A DNA stretch of 64,000 bases from Prinia subflava (GCF_021018805.1 NC_086247.1:139293602-139357601), one strand, 5' to 3'. Counted from the first letter of the stretch, positions 1-14,253 are shown. Notes: a model not told the origin generated them from the sequence alone. Made by a program: numbers and translations.

Positions 1-746
1 AAGTTATTTAAAAGTACATATTCACTATTTATAGCTAAAGTATTTCTCTTGCTTCACTTACAATGAAACTCCCATTTGAACTTTTTACCGGCTTAAAAAG
101 CATTATTTAACCTGGTTAAAGACCTTACTTTCACAATGCAGACTGAAAAATACAGCACACTTATGACAGAGCAGGTAAATATGAAGGACAAATGCATAGA
201 TGCTAATGTGAAAAGCAACAGATCTCACTCACATTGGGAAACAAGGAGGAACTGAAAGAGAAAAGACTGGGAAGTAAGCAGAAGAGGAAAGGAGACAAGA
301 ATAAGCACTAACAACCTGAGTCAACATTAACAAGAAAAGACTCCCTGAAGGGAAGAGGTCCCTTTCTCATGACTTTTCTGTTTATTGATTCAAATGGAAG
401 TAGATAGATACCACATTGTGGACCTGCTTTCTAATTAGCAAACAAACTGAAAGCTATAATTAAAACATCTGATTTAAAGAATGCATGAAAAGCAACCTTA
501 CTGTTTTGACTATAACCTGTTTAGTCTGCTTTGAGCTTTTTAGGAGTTCAATATCAAAGGTTATGAAACAGATGGAAAAGAAGTAATACCAGCACATTTT
601 TTTCCCTTACGCTAAATAATAGGGCAGGGAGTAGGTAGATATCACATAAGTGGTAGACAAAACCTTGATTTAGATTCTAGAACTTGTAAACACCCCACAC
701 ATTGCAATTTTTAGTTACTGAAAATCAGTATTATATCTTTAGTCTG

Positions 747-759
747 AAAAAAAAAAAAA
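747..759 (+). repeat. A13 homopolymer
   Basis: Run of 13 A followed by a short A/C-rich segment. No target-site duplication or LINE/SINE body was recognised in front of it. Confidence 0.9.
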
Positions 760-3342
760 CCCAAACAAAAAACTTCCCAGATAATTTTAGGATGCAGCAA
801 TGTGTCAGACTTACTCATCAAAAACCTCACAGTTCACATTGCTTTTCCTTCCATATCTTATATAGGAAGGATGCTTTCAGCACACTGTAAATCAGTTGCA
901 TATCCTATGTCATTAAGCCCAACAGAGTCTTCCAAGGTTTTGAGGCTCTGCAGTGTCCCTGGTCACGCTCACAGCTTGCAGCAATCACGACTGGGTTGCA
1001 GACATACTCCCACCAGATTCTCTGGATCCAATGAAGCCACAAGAACATATGTGTTTGCACTGATCCCACGCTTAAGCTCACCACAGGAAAAGCTGCTCAG
1101 ACTTGCTCTAAGCCTGCAGTTAAATGGAAGAAGACAGACAACTTCCAGGGCCTGACCCAGTATCCATCAGTTTCTCATGGAGACTTGGCAAAGACAGTGT
1201 CTGTCAGGCCCCTTGGTGTTCAGTGTCCAGCACACCCAGTTCTAAGAGCTGTTTCAAACCCAGGAGCAATATGTCTTATTTAAAACCTGCTGGTTTGTGA
1301 ACTTAGCTCAAATACTCCCATGGGAAAACAGTAAGGTATCAAAACTCAGTATCTGAAATTATTGACATACTGAGTAACCTGTGAAGGAAAACAAACACAT
1401 CTCTCTAATCACAGGAAAAAAAAGATTGGTATTGCTTCTGTGAACACTAATAAGGCCATTTATTTCTTATTTCTTAGATCTTACTGATGACAGAAAAAAA
1501 AAAGGCGGGAGGGATGTCAGAGGAAGGATACAAGGACAATGAAGAGCAGAAGAGATTTTCACTTTGTAGAGCACCAAGGAAGTACCATAGCCTCTGTCTA
1601 TGTTACATCAATAATCTCCCTATTTGTTAGCAGTGGATGCTGGAAATTTAGCTGGATGCTAAAAAGAGATATAACAGAGAATGGAGCTAAGACACAGTAC
1701 TGTATGTCAAATAATCTTCACTGACCAAGATCCCAAATATAGGTAATCTTCACACATCTTCAACATTTTTTATTATTATGGTTAAAAATGTCAGTATCCA
1801 AAGAGCATCTGATAATCCCTTCCAGAAAAACACCAAGGAAGAAGTCAGTGAATCAGATGGTCAAGTTTTTTGTTTTACAGTGATGCTAAAGACAAAATTC
1901 ATTTATAAAAGGAAGAACAAAATCTACGCTTCAAAGTTTTGTAAATATCAGGGATTTTTACTGGTAAAACAGGGAAAGAAAATAAATATTAATTTCACCA
2001 GCTAAACCCCACTAAAGTAAAAATTGCTGGGAGGTTAAACATGTACATATTTCTGCTGCCTTTTGGCATTTTTACTGGTGGATCAATCAAGTGTTCTCAG
2101 TGATCTAATTCTGTCCCTGCTTTGGAGCATGCTTGAGTAAATGGATATTTTTTTCTTTTTTTGGACATCCATGTGCTAAATTTGTACAAATAGCTACAAC
2201 TTCTGAGACTTTGCAAAGAAAGCAGAAAAGACATCTCAACAAGATGGTGAGTTCTTTGCCAAATTTTAAACAAACTTAAAATACAGAGATTCTCTATATG
2301 GTCAAAATAATATATTTTTGCTTAATTGCTTGATAGATACTGATGAAAAATTTTGCTGAACTTCTGACTTGAAAAAGTCAGGACTGTAGGATTTAGCCAG
2401 CAAAAGAAACTCCTGTCTAATCAGGTAAAATTTCAACCAACCAACAGCTGAAATTATAGCCAACTAAAACCTGCCTCTTATAATGGAAATGCCAGACATC
2501 AGTAATTGTATGTCACCACCAGTCCTGTCTACAGCTGAGTAATTTTATTTTCATCCATAGAAATGAATGGAGTTTAGGGGAAAAAACTTTTTACCTGTTA
2601 AATCCAAAATACAGGCCTCACTATTGCTCTGGTTTGGGCCTGCCAAGCAGCAACAGAATTCCCACCCCTCTTGTTTGCTGTGGTTACACAGCTCTGTGTT
2701 ATTTCCACTATCTCACACACAGAGCCAGAAGAACTTGGAAGACGAAAATACTTTTGCTTTCAAATATTTTCCTTTTAAAAGCAGAAAGCTAAGTGTAATT
2801 CTATGAATGCATTATTATTTTGGAAGCACTGCTGAAGTCAGGAAATTCCAAGTCAATGTTATATTATATTCATTGTGCAGATGTACCACTTTCTATTCCT
2901 CTTTTCCTTGTTAAGTATAACCTGTTGTGGCGTATTTTTTGTTTTGGAATGTGCAATGGGACAATTTCTGCAGTAATTCTGGAATCTCCGCCTAGGGGAG
3001 ATCAGTTACATTTGAAAGTGGATGGGTAAAAACTAAGAGTAAAAAATGGCTGAAAGCAAGTTACTGTGGGCCAGAAACTGGAGCTCATAATCCACAGGAC
3101 TTTCACTTTGAGAGATTCAAGACACTTCTCATTTTCAGATAATTATCTGGACTATCTCCCTGATGTCCCACTAACCAGTAGCTTCATTTTTTTTTGTAAC
3201 AGTCTGTATCAAAAAAACGGTACTCAAAATTCTGGGAATGATTACTGATTCAAATATTTGGTAGTTCTCATGTTCTTTATCTACGCTTCACTATTTTGGA
3301 GCAGTTCGTTCTAAACCACTTAGGAATAGAAAGTAAGAAACA

Positions 3343-3450
3343 TAAATATATTATATATATATAATTAAAATGAGAAAACAAAACAAGCCACAAAAACAAA
3401 ACAAAACAAAACAACAAAAAAACCCCCAAAAAACTCCAAACAAACCCCAA
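3343..3450. repeat. AT-rich tract followed by A/C-rich low-complexity tract
   Basis: A TATATA-type stretch (3343-3368) is followed by a tract made almost only of A and C, with repeated AAAAC units and C5 (3373-3450). Low-complexity sequence of this kind is common in songbird genomes. Confidence 0.85.
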
Positions 3451-3589
3451 GAGTTCTCAAGCAACTTACACTGATTTACAGCCCCACCTGTTCTTCCCAG
3501 ACATAGGTCATCCTCTTGCCTTAAGGCTGTGCCTAATTGAGGATCCTTAATTACCAGCTCATGCTGCAGGATGTCTTCCAGCCTGCTGT

Positions 3590-3720
3590 GGCTGCCTCGT
3601 TCCGCTAATAAGGCGCTAATGGTGCTTTCCCCGGGGGGATGCAGAGGGTGTCCCGGGCTCGGGAAGCAGCGCCGGCCGGGCTGAGCACCTTAGGAAGAGC
3701 TCCTGAGGCTGAGGCTGCCA
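3590..3720. promoter_or_regulatory. Small CpG-rich pocket 11.4 kb upstream of ZEB1
   Basis: A GC-rich pocket of about 130 bp in otherwise AT-rich, CpG-poor DNA. I count nine CpGs in roughly 90 bp (about 3597-3690), alongside two TAAT cores in the CTAATAAGGCGCTAATG segment. It could be a small unmethylated enhancer or orphan CpG islet, or the remnant of a GC-rich transposon such as an LTR. No TATA box or exon can be assigned. Confidence 0.35.
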
Positions 3721-6700
3721 AGTGTGTAGGAAAGTGCACACCAGGAGAGTTTCCAGAAGCCTCTGGCTTGTGGCTCTTCCAACCAGGCAGGAATTAAGTA
3801 CCACAGAAGGCAGTTGTGCTGCTTGCCATTTCATGCCTCACTTTAAGCATCACTTTGACAACAAAGTTCTTTTACTGGACTTTCTCCCCAAAGCAGGGTT
3901 TTACTTCTCCTCTTGTCACTTCTCTCTGCCTTTGCAAAAGTAGCTTTTCCAGTTGTATGCTTCCACACATCCTTCTGCATAGCTGGGTCCTGACAAATTC
4001 ACCTACCGTTCAGTTTTAGGCAATGGATTTATTTCAGGTGTGTCACTCCAAAAAAGGACCACAACTGCTTTTTAATTTTTACTTCCTTGAAGTGCAACTA
4101 CAGGCTAATTGCCCTCAACACATTGCATTGAAACACTCTTATAATGATATAAATGTTTACAAAATACTAAGTACGCTAAACCCAAAAATTTGGATGCCGT
4201 GGACATCAATTCAAGCAAGAAGAAATGGAAACCACGCACCAGCAGCAGTGTGTAGAAGAGATCACTGTGTGAACAACAGTAATGCTGGCAAATCTTATAG
4301 TAAGGCCCTCTACAGACAGTTCTGTAGATACTTAGTACTGACTAATTGGTTACCCCAAAAATCCTTCTTCAGTAGAGTTCTGTGGATTCAATCAGTGGGA
4401 TTGATGCTGGGTAGAATCTGCAATTGCAGTTCCTGGGTTCCATGAGTAACAGGGCCCTCCTTGTATTTTCCTTGGATATTCAAAAGAAGAGGCTATGAAA
4501 GCACTCCAGCCCTTGTCTTTCTTTCCTTCTATAACTTCCTAAGATCCTCAGCTGTAATTAGGACTCCCAAGAGAGAGCATGTATTGACTTAATGCTGACT
4601 TGACTCAGCAGAATGTGAAGATGCCTAATTTCAAACGTCCCTCTGCTCATCTCAACGAGCCCTGATTTCCAGGGAATAGCTTCCCCAGCCTAAGTGCCCT
4701 CTGTAGATTCCCACTCTGGGAACAGCTGGAAAAGCAGGGCTGTCAGGTGAGGAGGGAACATGATCTCAGTGATGGATGCATCACCAGCAAGCAGAGCACT
4801 CACCACTGGTCAGATGGACTCTGTTAGAGCCTGACAGAGCAGCACTGAAAAATTCATAATGGAAAATGAAAACAAGGTGATTACCCTTAGCCTTGTGGAA
4901 TGTGGTCTAATTCTTAATGGGAGAGGCAAAGAGAAAAACCTGACACTCTGGTCAATGTATATCTTCACCCATAAAATGTCCTAATATCTAGTTAACAATC
5001 TTTGGTTTTATTATTATATTTAACTGTGTCATTATTAAATCACTACTCCCTATTATTTTCTGCATAACCCTAAGCCAGTAATTTCTTAAACTCTTTGACT
5101 CTCTTCAGACAGGAAGATTATACTCACTTAGCATCTAATAGACGAATTTGGCTTTTATCTGATACTGCTTTGCATCTTGTTTTAATACGTTTTGATTAAA
5201 TATGGCAAGCTAAAATATTCTTTCTAATACTGGAATGATGTTTTTGTTTTAAAAAGATCCCAGATGATCAGCTAACAGAAGACAGGTCTGTTCACTGAAA
5301 TTAATAGTAACTTTAAAATGGGAGGTTACTAGTCTCTAATATCAAATAGCATCTTCTAAAGGGAAAGGTAGAAAAATTACTGCTACATACTCATCCTGAA
5401 ACTTACATTCTCAGGCTAGGGATCAATGTCCTGATATTCATTTATGCCTATGTTTTCTTCTTGACTTCATAGAATGTAGAAAGCCTGCTGATGGACTGTG
5501 GTCCAAGGAGCACTGACTGCATCTTCTTGAGGAAGCAGGAGTCTTCTCATGACATCAGGAAGTAATGGATCTCTGTAATGAAACAGCATGCTCACCTTTC
5601 ATGCACGATCCAGGAGAATACAGGGAGAGCCATATGGCATGTCCTAAAATTAGCTATCACTAAACAGAGTACCTAATTGCAAGGCCACCGAGCCTACATC
5701 TGTTGGAACTGGGTGTAGCATGAAATGTCAAATGCAGATTTAGATCCAAGTAGGACTGCAAAAGGGAAGTGTTTTCGACATACTTTTAACTGAGGAAGGA
5801 AAGAACTTTCTAAGGAATTTAAGATTCTGAGAAGGGAGATCAAAAGGTTTGGAGAAAATGGAATCTTTTCCCATCAGGAAAGTGAAATAAAAAGTATTTG
5901 GAACTTTTCTGCTACCTACTCCCCCATGCTACTCTCCAACTGAGATGTGTCCCCTTAGCTGGTAGTTAACAGTATAGTAGAAGTTGTTAGAAAGAGAAAA
6001 GACCAAATGAATCCTCAAACACTTTTCTTCGTAAAGGAAATCTCCCATTTTGACTAGTTTCTCAGAGCATTTAAGAAGACTACTCTGATGAATGAAATGT
6101 GTCTGACATGATGTCTGACCTTCCACATATTGCATAAGTCAAAATCACACATAAGCATCTGCCCAGGGCTGCCTTCCATGGAAATTCCAAGATTGTCTTC
6201 AGAGTGGGATTTGCATATCCTGCATGATTAGGATTTGGAAACTATTTTGAACAAAGAGGAAAGATACATTAACACATTGCCAAGTGGCACACCTTCTCAA
6301 GCTGCATAAAGAGACGGGGTAATGTAGCTAACATATTATGGGATAAAATTAAAACTCTGTGACGGAAAAGAGAAGAATTAACATTTCCATTCTGTAATGT
6401 TGCCATCCATGCTGGATATAGCTTGAGCAGCTGAAAAGAACATTGATCCTACACCTGAAAACAGTAGCCTCTTTAGCCACTTCAAATAAATGGAAGAAAG
6501 GCTGGGTCTGCAGCTGCTGGTCCAGTGGAGCATTTTTAATTTGGACTGCTGCTGTTTTCAGTTTGCTAATACATGGGGATTTGAACAGCAGCCTTGGCTG
6601 CGGTGGGAGTAATCTCCTGGGAAGGGATGGGGCAGCCAGATGCGGGTATAACCAAGGGATCATGAATCTAGGCCAAGCCCATGACTTTGTGACCTTCCTA

Positions 6701-7946
6701 ATCTTTAAAAATAGCTTTATGCATGTGTGTATATCTACAAACAGATAAACTGGAGTAACAGATATACACCATAAATGTTATATAAAATTGTTTTGCATAT
6801 TTTTTAACATTCTAAAAGATAAGAAAAGCTAATGAAGAAAGGCACCCTGAGCTCTGAATTAGTAGGACATGTGAGACAACATTTTGTAGCAATCAAGTAA
6901 AAGAACACACAGATGAATTGACATGAAATATTTCCATTTCATTTTAGCCATGGGTTTGCTCTGGTACATTTGGTGATTCCTGGCTAGCTGGGTACTGTGT
7001 CTATATTTTCTTTTATGTATGAAGAACAGCCTGTTTGCTAAGTTTGGCATTTCAGACTAGGTAGTCACAGCAATGGACAGGTCTGTCTGTTTGCTTTTTT
7101 TTTCTCTGATCTTGCCCAAGTCAACAGAAAGGGTTATCCATCACTATTCCAGAGGAAAAACAGGCTGGGAAAAAGGCATCAAAACAGTTTGCTTAGGATT
7201 CATACCAACATGCATCAGTTTAAGGAGAATGGAGACCCAAGCAATGCATATGTCCTTAAAATGCAGTTACAGAGGCTGTAAAACAAATGTAGTGCATTAC
7301 TGTTGAACAGAAAATGTGACTGTGATTTGACTCAGATTAAGACTAGGCTGTAGTTAGAATGTCTTGGAATAGAGTCTGAAAAATAGTTGGCCATAAGCTA
7401 CCTGTCAAAGGGGAAATTAACAGGAGTTGAAAACATAATTTTTCAGACCTTCTGGAACAAACATTTAAGCAAGAAACAATGTTAAGATAAAAAACATTAC
7501 AGAACATAAAAACACTGTTCAGGAGCACAGCAGTATTTATGAAGCAATCAGCAACTAAAGATAAAGCAGTGCAAGGTGAAGAATGCAAGGTAGGTACAGT
7601 CCTGGATTCATGGTGAAGAACACTACTGTGAGGAGTGAGGAGTTTATCCATTTTGCAAATGATTGTAACACCAAAAATTAGCAATGAATCCCATGAAGCT
7701 TTTGATGTTATTTAGAATAAATGGCATGGCGCCAAAATACTATTATTAATACAATTAAGTGAATTTCTTCTGTCCTTCTCTGAAAGATGCTGCAATGATG
7801 AATACAAATACATCTCACTGCAGGAATAAACTTTGAATCTTAGCATTGCACATCTCTGCAGAATAAGGCCTCCACAGTTATACCTTCTACGTTAAGATTG
7901 CCCAGATGTTTTATAAACATTTTTCTGGGTTTCAAATATTTATGGT

Positions 7947-7962
7947 AAAAAAAAAAAAAAAA
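7947..7962 (+). repeat. A16 homopolymer
   Basis: Uninterrupted run of 16 A in AT-rich DNA, followed by AAGC-type repeats. No retrotransposon body recognised upstream. Confidence 0.9.
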
Positions 7963-10602
7963 GCAAGCAAATTTTTTCATGCTTTAACAAATGCTTTTGT
8001 TTCCTTTGCTGTTGTGTGAGGTATGGTACATTATAATGAAACAGTATCCAAATATATTTGGCAAAACAGACAAAACAGACATCAGTTGCAGATGAGACAA
8101 CAAATTCTAGGACTTTTCACCCCGCAAAAACTAGTAGTGAAAATTAGAGCAGAGGAATGAAGTCATATCCAAAACTCCAAACACCTCATGACAGGAAAAT
8201 ATACCTCACTGACTGGACTGATGTCAGGAGTAAGAGATGGGGTAGAATTCATCTCACTTTACTCATGTGCCTGTGAGATGTGCCAGGCTCTACTGACTAG
8301 ATCCCCACTAACTACAAAGGTAGTAGGAAGGAACACTCCACAAGCAAAACTTTTGTGAGGCAGCTGCGTCCCACACAGGGTCACCTACCACGCTTACTAA
8401 ACAAGAATTACTCATCATCTGCAAGAACTCAACTGCTCCACTGAAGTCCTACCAACAGCTACTGAAATAGGTAATGAATCTTTTAAATAAATTGCCTTAA
8501 AAGAAATTACCTTAAACAAATCAAATTTTCATTTTTTTACTTCGGATGGCTTTTTGTATTTGCAAAACCATGGTCAGTCAAGATCCTGGAGACATCTGAA
8601 AAGCTCAGAATTATTGTTTTCAGCTTCCACCTAATTCCAGTTACTTAGGATTTTTCAGGTAAATTCTCTGGGCATGTGAAGATCTGCTTCTGGTATTCCC
8701 TAATCTGCCTAACTCTTCACACTACCTAAGCACCTGAAGATCTTTGGTTTTTCTCTACCTAACTGCTCTTCCACAACCAATCTGGGCTTTTCAGAACAAG
8801 CCCAGCATGCACGAATCATTGGGTGTGATCAATCTTCAATATGAAATCCTAGTAGTCACTGAGTTCCTGCAGGATATTAAAAACCAAGGTTCAATTATAA
8901 CGTCTTCTAATAAAAATCTGAACCATTGTCACTCAGCAATGATGGAAATTCACCTTCCTAAAGAAAATTCAAATAGTCTTCATCTGTACGGATGAATGTT
9001 TTTGGTTATAAAATACTTAAAATAATAAGGGAACTAGAGAAATATTACAATCTAAGGGCCATAACATTTATCTAAGTGGTGTGGAGAGTGTTTTAAAGAG
9101 TGTCTTCTCTTAAGATGATGCAGGAACTCTTGTCTTTTTACAGTACTTAGTCATTAATAAGAGAAAATGAAAGTTCTTCGTAATATCTAAAACCTAGGGA
9201 TTTAAGATACTGCCTACCATAGACATCTCTGTTCAAATCTCCCCAGTAGGAACAGGGAACCTAATAAAGTGAATTTTCAAATTATTTAGTTCATAGAAAC
9301 CTGTGGACCACCTGCTCTGCTTTAACAATTGCTCTAATGCAGGCTTTTAATACTTGGGTAAAATAAAAAGACATTTTCTAGATGATCCCACATAAAATCT
9401 TGTCAGACTTTTTTTCCACAAGGGAAAACAGAAAACCTTATTATTTGGATGGATCCAAACTAAGCTTTCCTTTTTGAAAGTGCAACCCAAAATTCTCGAT
9501 ATGCATGGCCTTACCTGAGAATCACAATCCCTTTCCAATTCTGTATCTACACATGATTATTCTTGTACTGAACTGCTGTTCCCTGCTCCAATAAACTCAA
9601 CTCAGATATAATGACACTGGATTTTACACAGCTCTGTAGCTCCAACAAGTTTGGTCTATGCATCTGAATTTCAAACATATTGCATTTTAACACCATATGT
9701 TTGTAACTACCAGACAGACCTTGCCAACCCTGAGAATCAGACCAACTATGCTGAGTGCACCAAAGCTTCACTTCACATTCCAGAAATTAACCATCGCAAT
9801 ATCTGTTTCTCCTTATGGCATCGGCAGATGATTTCTTGAGGTCTCTGAAGCAAAATGAGTTTTCAACTGTATTTATTTGTTTGTTTTGGTACAGTCACAT
9901 ACTTTTTTTTTCTGGTTTTCTTTATGTTAATTCTGTATATTCAGAAGACACACTGCAAGCTTCAGAACAACAGCTTTCCTTTTATGTATTAACAAACATT
10001 CCCTGGAGAAGCATTATGAACTTAAAGTGAGAAAAAACAAGAAACAAGAGAAAACAAATGAGTATCGCCTAACATTAGAATGTGTTTCAGCTACTAAACC
10101 CTCCAAATATAAATGAAAAGACTATGCAATGAAATAATTAAGAAATCAGTTGTAAGTTGAGATTTAAAGAGCTGTGTGAGCCAGCTGTACAGACATCATA
10201 ACAAAGGGAATAACCCCAAATGAGAGCCAAATGAGCAATTGCACAAAACTGTGAGACAGCAAACAGCAAGAAGGCTGGGGAGCAGAACTAAATCAGAGAT
10301 AGAGTGGAAGTTACAGAAGCAAACAAACATGAGCCATATGTGAAAATATTCACAATGCATTAGTGTTTAATTAGTATAAAGGGTAAGAACACTTAACAGA
10401 GTCATCATAAACAAAGATGAATGGAAAATGTGCTGCTATCAAAAGTGGGCAATCTAACTGCACTACAAGTGTAATTTGATCAGTCACAACTTCAGATGTA
10501 ATTTTTAAAAAATAGTATTTTGAAACAGCACTTTGCTACTGCATCTAGTGCTAGAAAAATAAAGTGTTGAAGGAGACATTCTCATCTAAGTTCCAGGTAT
10601 TT

Positions 10603-10652
10603 TGAAAACAAATGCAACTGTTCACTATGAAAACAAATGCAACTGTTCACTA
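10603..10652 (+). repeat. Perfect tandem duplication of a 25-bp unit
   Basis: Two identical adjacent 25-bp copies, 10603-10627 and 10628-10652; both begin TGAAAACAAATGCAACTGTT. The match carries one base into the third period and then breaks. Perfect identity in neutral-looking DNA implies a recent event. Each copy contains ATGCAA and AACTG motifs. Confidence 0.93.
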
Positions 10653-11671
10653 TCTACCACTTATACCCAAATTTGCATTCCAATTCCATTTTGAATACAT
10701 GAGATTTGCCTTTTGGATGAGGAATATGAAATGACTTTTCAAGTTTTTTCTCAAATAATTCTTTGGCTTGTGTGAAGGCTCTGAAACAGAGATCACACTG
10801 AAAGTTCAAATTAGTGCAAGAATGGAAGAGTAGGTCCTTCTTATGTTCTAGTACATTTGTTTTTTACAGCATACTAACCTGACATGGGCATGAGCACAGG
10901 TTAATTGCTCTCATAAAAAAAATATGCCACAAGTAGGGCAAAGGGAGAGCAAGAGAAGCAAAATGGGTTTGAAGGCCTTTGTGACATTCACAAACACTTT
11001 TTCTTAATAAGGAAGATGTTAGAAAAGTCAGTTGCATGTGTGCAAGTCATTATAGCTACCTATAGCTATGTACTTATTGATGATTTATGGCAGAGTTACA
11101 CCCTCACACATCTTTCAAGCAGGTACAATCTCCTCAAGTTGTGCCAAGACATGACAATTTATTAGATGTCATAAGCTTCAAGCTTTAAATGAACAAAATA
11201 TTTTAAATTCATGGTAAAGTATGGAAACAAAAACCAAAATTATGACATGAGGAAAGTGAAAAAAAGGTAACTTCCTGTGGCAAATATTTGCAAAATCTGC
11301 CCTAAATTAATGTGAAAATTTCAAGCAGATTTACCATTTTAGACACTATACAACATCCCAGGCTACACCTTCAAAACTTATTAAACTCATTTGGAAACAT
11401 AAATAGAAATTGGAAGACCATCTGAAAGGGCACTACACCTTTATGTTGTTACCTCTGAAATTAACATTTTATTCAAGATTAGTTCCTCAGCTGCAGCAAA
11501 CTGTATTTCTGTAATTTTCCTCCTAACAAATCTTTCAACTACAATTCTGACAGAGGAGTAAAAGCATTTTAAAAATCTAAAAGAAAAAATCATCAACTGA
11601 AAAATAAATTTTAGGAACTGAGATTCCAAGAAATACATGGAATTGAAAACAAAATTTCACTCATGGAAATT

Positions 11672-11674
11672 AAA

Positions 11675-11705
<31 letters not shown>

Positions 11706-11753
11706 GGAAAAAGAAAAAAAAAGAAAAAAAAAAGAAAAAGAAAAAAGAAGAAA
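11672..11753 (+). repeat. Purine-only tract, A runs interrupted by G
   Basis: About 80 bases contain only A and G, with A runs of 3-14 separated by G or GG. The apparent lysine-rich reading frame across it (11637-11822) is an artefact of the tract, not a protein. Confidence 0.92.
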
Positions 11754-12308
11754 TCTCCACAAATCAGAAATGAAATAAGAAACCATAGAGAAGAAACAAT
11801 ACTGAGTTGTTTTCCACTGTAATTCTCATCTAAATGAACACCCTTAAATCCAGAATACTCAAGATCCTACATGAAACTTCACTTCATAAGCATCAACAAG
11901 GAGTAGGAATACAAACTAAAGGCTGATTGCTTTTATTTAATGATACATACTTATGAGATCATAAATCATAACACAACATACAGGAACATTTTTTAAATGG
12001 GAAAAACTGTCTGTAAGAACCATTACCTGGTTTTTGAACTTTCATACAAGTGTGACTATGGAAGTATTTTAATTCTTGTCTTCAGACAATTAAATAAATT
12101 TCAAAGAAGATGAAGTACAGAAGCTGTGCAATCTCAGGTTTTAACTACAATATGCCTATTTAGCTTGCCTAAATTCCCATACAAATTATGGTACTAGAAA
12201 TTGTTATAGATGGCCACTGTCTTAAAATTCCTCCTTTAAAGAGTTGTCTTCTCAAGACTGCCACATTTAGGAAGATGCAGAAATATACCTCTTCTCTAAG
12301 ATTTTGCA

Positions 12309-12328
12309 AATTAATCAATTGATTAATT
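12309..12328. repeat. Perfect 20-bp palindrome with homeodomain cores
   Basis: AATTAATCAATTGATTAATT reads identically on both strands. It contains symmetric ATTA/TAAT and TGATTAAT cores of the kind bound by homeodomain and PBX-type dimers. It could equally be a chance palindrome, which are more likely in AT-rich DNA. Confidence 0.9.
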
Positions 12329-14253
12329 AAGTCCTGCATCCTTGACTGAAAAGTCAGACGGAAAGCTGTACACCATAATGGAAAACCAGATTTTCCATTC
12401 TTGAAGCATAAACCAGTTTAAATTACATATACAACATGCTCATGTATCGCAGAACATGACAAAGATAATAGGAATTTTAACTGGTTGCTCTGCATCCAGG
12501 ATTAGAAGAATGTATTAAGTAAAAATGCTTTTACAGTGGCTGCATACTTAATTTAGCACAGTAAATAATGGGAACTTTGTACACAAAGATGTGAAGTAGG
12601 AAGTTGCTTGGATTAAATACAACAAAGTTTAAAAATCAACCCCCAACCCCCCAACCTATCTACATATCTATTTACAAGTTGTGAATGAGATGCTTTTCAC
12701 AATGATTCATGATTGGAGTAATCAATAACTTGGTGCAAAACATTATTCTGATTTTTTTTTAGTTTCTAGACCTCCTTGGTCTCAAAGTTAATGTATACAA
12801 AGGTTGCTTTGGTTTTCTCTTCTCATTTATCCAAACTGTAGCAGTGTACAGCTACCAATGTTCCTGCCAGTTTCAGTTCTGCTCTTCAGAAACTAATGGG
12901 CAGCAGGAGTTGTCACCAGTTTCTCCCAGCTGCTTGGAAATCTCAGAAGACTCAAGTTCAAACAGACACTATGGCTATTGCAAAAACAGCACAACAAACA
13001 CCAGGAGACTGTTTCTCTTCTCATTTTGTTAGGAAACATAAATTGCTCAAAAGGAAGAGACAAGAATTCTTATCCAGGAGTGAAAAGTGACAAAACTCAA
13101 AAAAATAAGCTCTCCAAAGGTTCTTAAAGAGGGCCTGGAACTTTGTGTGGGCAGGCGGGATAATGTTCTTACAAATCTACAAATATGTTTACAGATATTA
13201 ATTATTATTTGCAACTAACTCCTAAAAACATGACTAAATTTAAGGAATTAAAACTTTGCATGAAAACCTTTATATCATATTTTGGTTCATCCTCAAATTC
13301 ATCCACAGAATGATAAAAACATCTAACAATTCCAACACCTTAAGCACTCATTTGCAAACAGTTTCACAGCCACAGTTTATGTTCTGCACAGAAACTTCAC
13401 AAGCAAGGATGTTGAACTAAAAACAAAACTCTGCCTTAAAATTCGTAAATCCCTCACTCGAAATTTGAGCTGATAAGTTTCTGTTTTATCTTATAGTTGG
13501 TTTCATGTTGCAGTTCTGAGCCATCCTTGTATTTGGGGTTCTGTACTCCCAGCTGATGCCAAATCTAATGCTTTTGAATGACTCCTGTTAGTCCATCAAG
13601 CACTTGGTACTGATTGATTTGCTTCTTTTGTCACCCTTAGGTAGATCCTTATTAAAATGGTGAAGTCAGCAACCAACCATCACTGAGTAAAGACACATAC
13701 ATAAAAACAATACACCTAAACTTAACAATTTTTTTGAAAACTATCAGACAAATGACTGGCACCTGCAACCACTGTTTTCATGTGAGTATCCAAACCCAAG
13801 ACTTGGGGGGTTTTGAGGGTAATTCATTGGGAAAATATCCCTTTGGATCTTTACCTAATTCTGCATTCATTTTAGCCCAATACTTATTTTCTAAGAACTT
13901 CTGATTATCCAGACTTTTGTGGGAGCTTCAGATGCAAGGTATGCCCATAAACTGACAGTGTTCAATAGCTCATTTCCTAGTTATGCTGCTTCCATGAAAT
14001 GAGGTGACTTGTTACACAATGTGCATATATAGCATGTGGAATGTGACAATGTAGAGCAGCTGAGGGCCTCAAGTTCTGTAGTGCATCAATTTCTTATTGT
14101 AAGTATCTCATTAATAGAAATGCTTTCACTGAAATTTAATTTCTTTAGATAAAATTTTCCCAGAAGCACAGAACTATAAATTCTACAGAATCATGACAAG
14201 ATAAAGGAAAAAAAGAGAAATAGGGAAGCCTAGAGGCAAACTTACTAAATTAT

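Larger units (their letters stand above)
1..3560. other. Upstream non-coding DNA, distal part
   Basis: AT-rich sequence with only short chance open frames (longest 117 codons at 802-1155, without recognisable domains). It contains an A13 run at 747-759, an AT-rich tract at 3343-3368 and an A/C-rich tract at 3373-3450. I see no gene, RNA gene or recognisable transposon. In other vertebrates the nearest upstream gene is ZNF438, but nothing resembling its zinc fingers is present. Confidence 0.6.

Noticed and set aside
4023..4445. 140-codon open frame, the longest outside the CpG island upstream of ZEB1
   Set aside because: No recognisable domain, signal or composition bias, and no flanking splice or promoter evidence. 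A frame of this length is expected by chance in 64 kb.
11637..11822. Lysine-rich 61-codon frame
   Set aside because: It is the translation of the A/G-only tract and not a gene.
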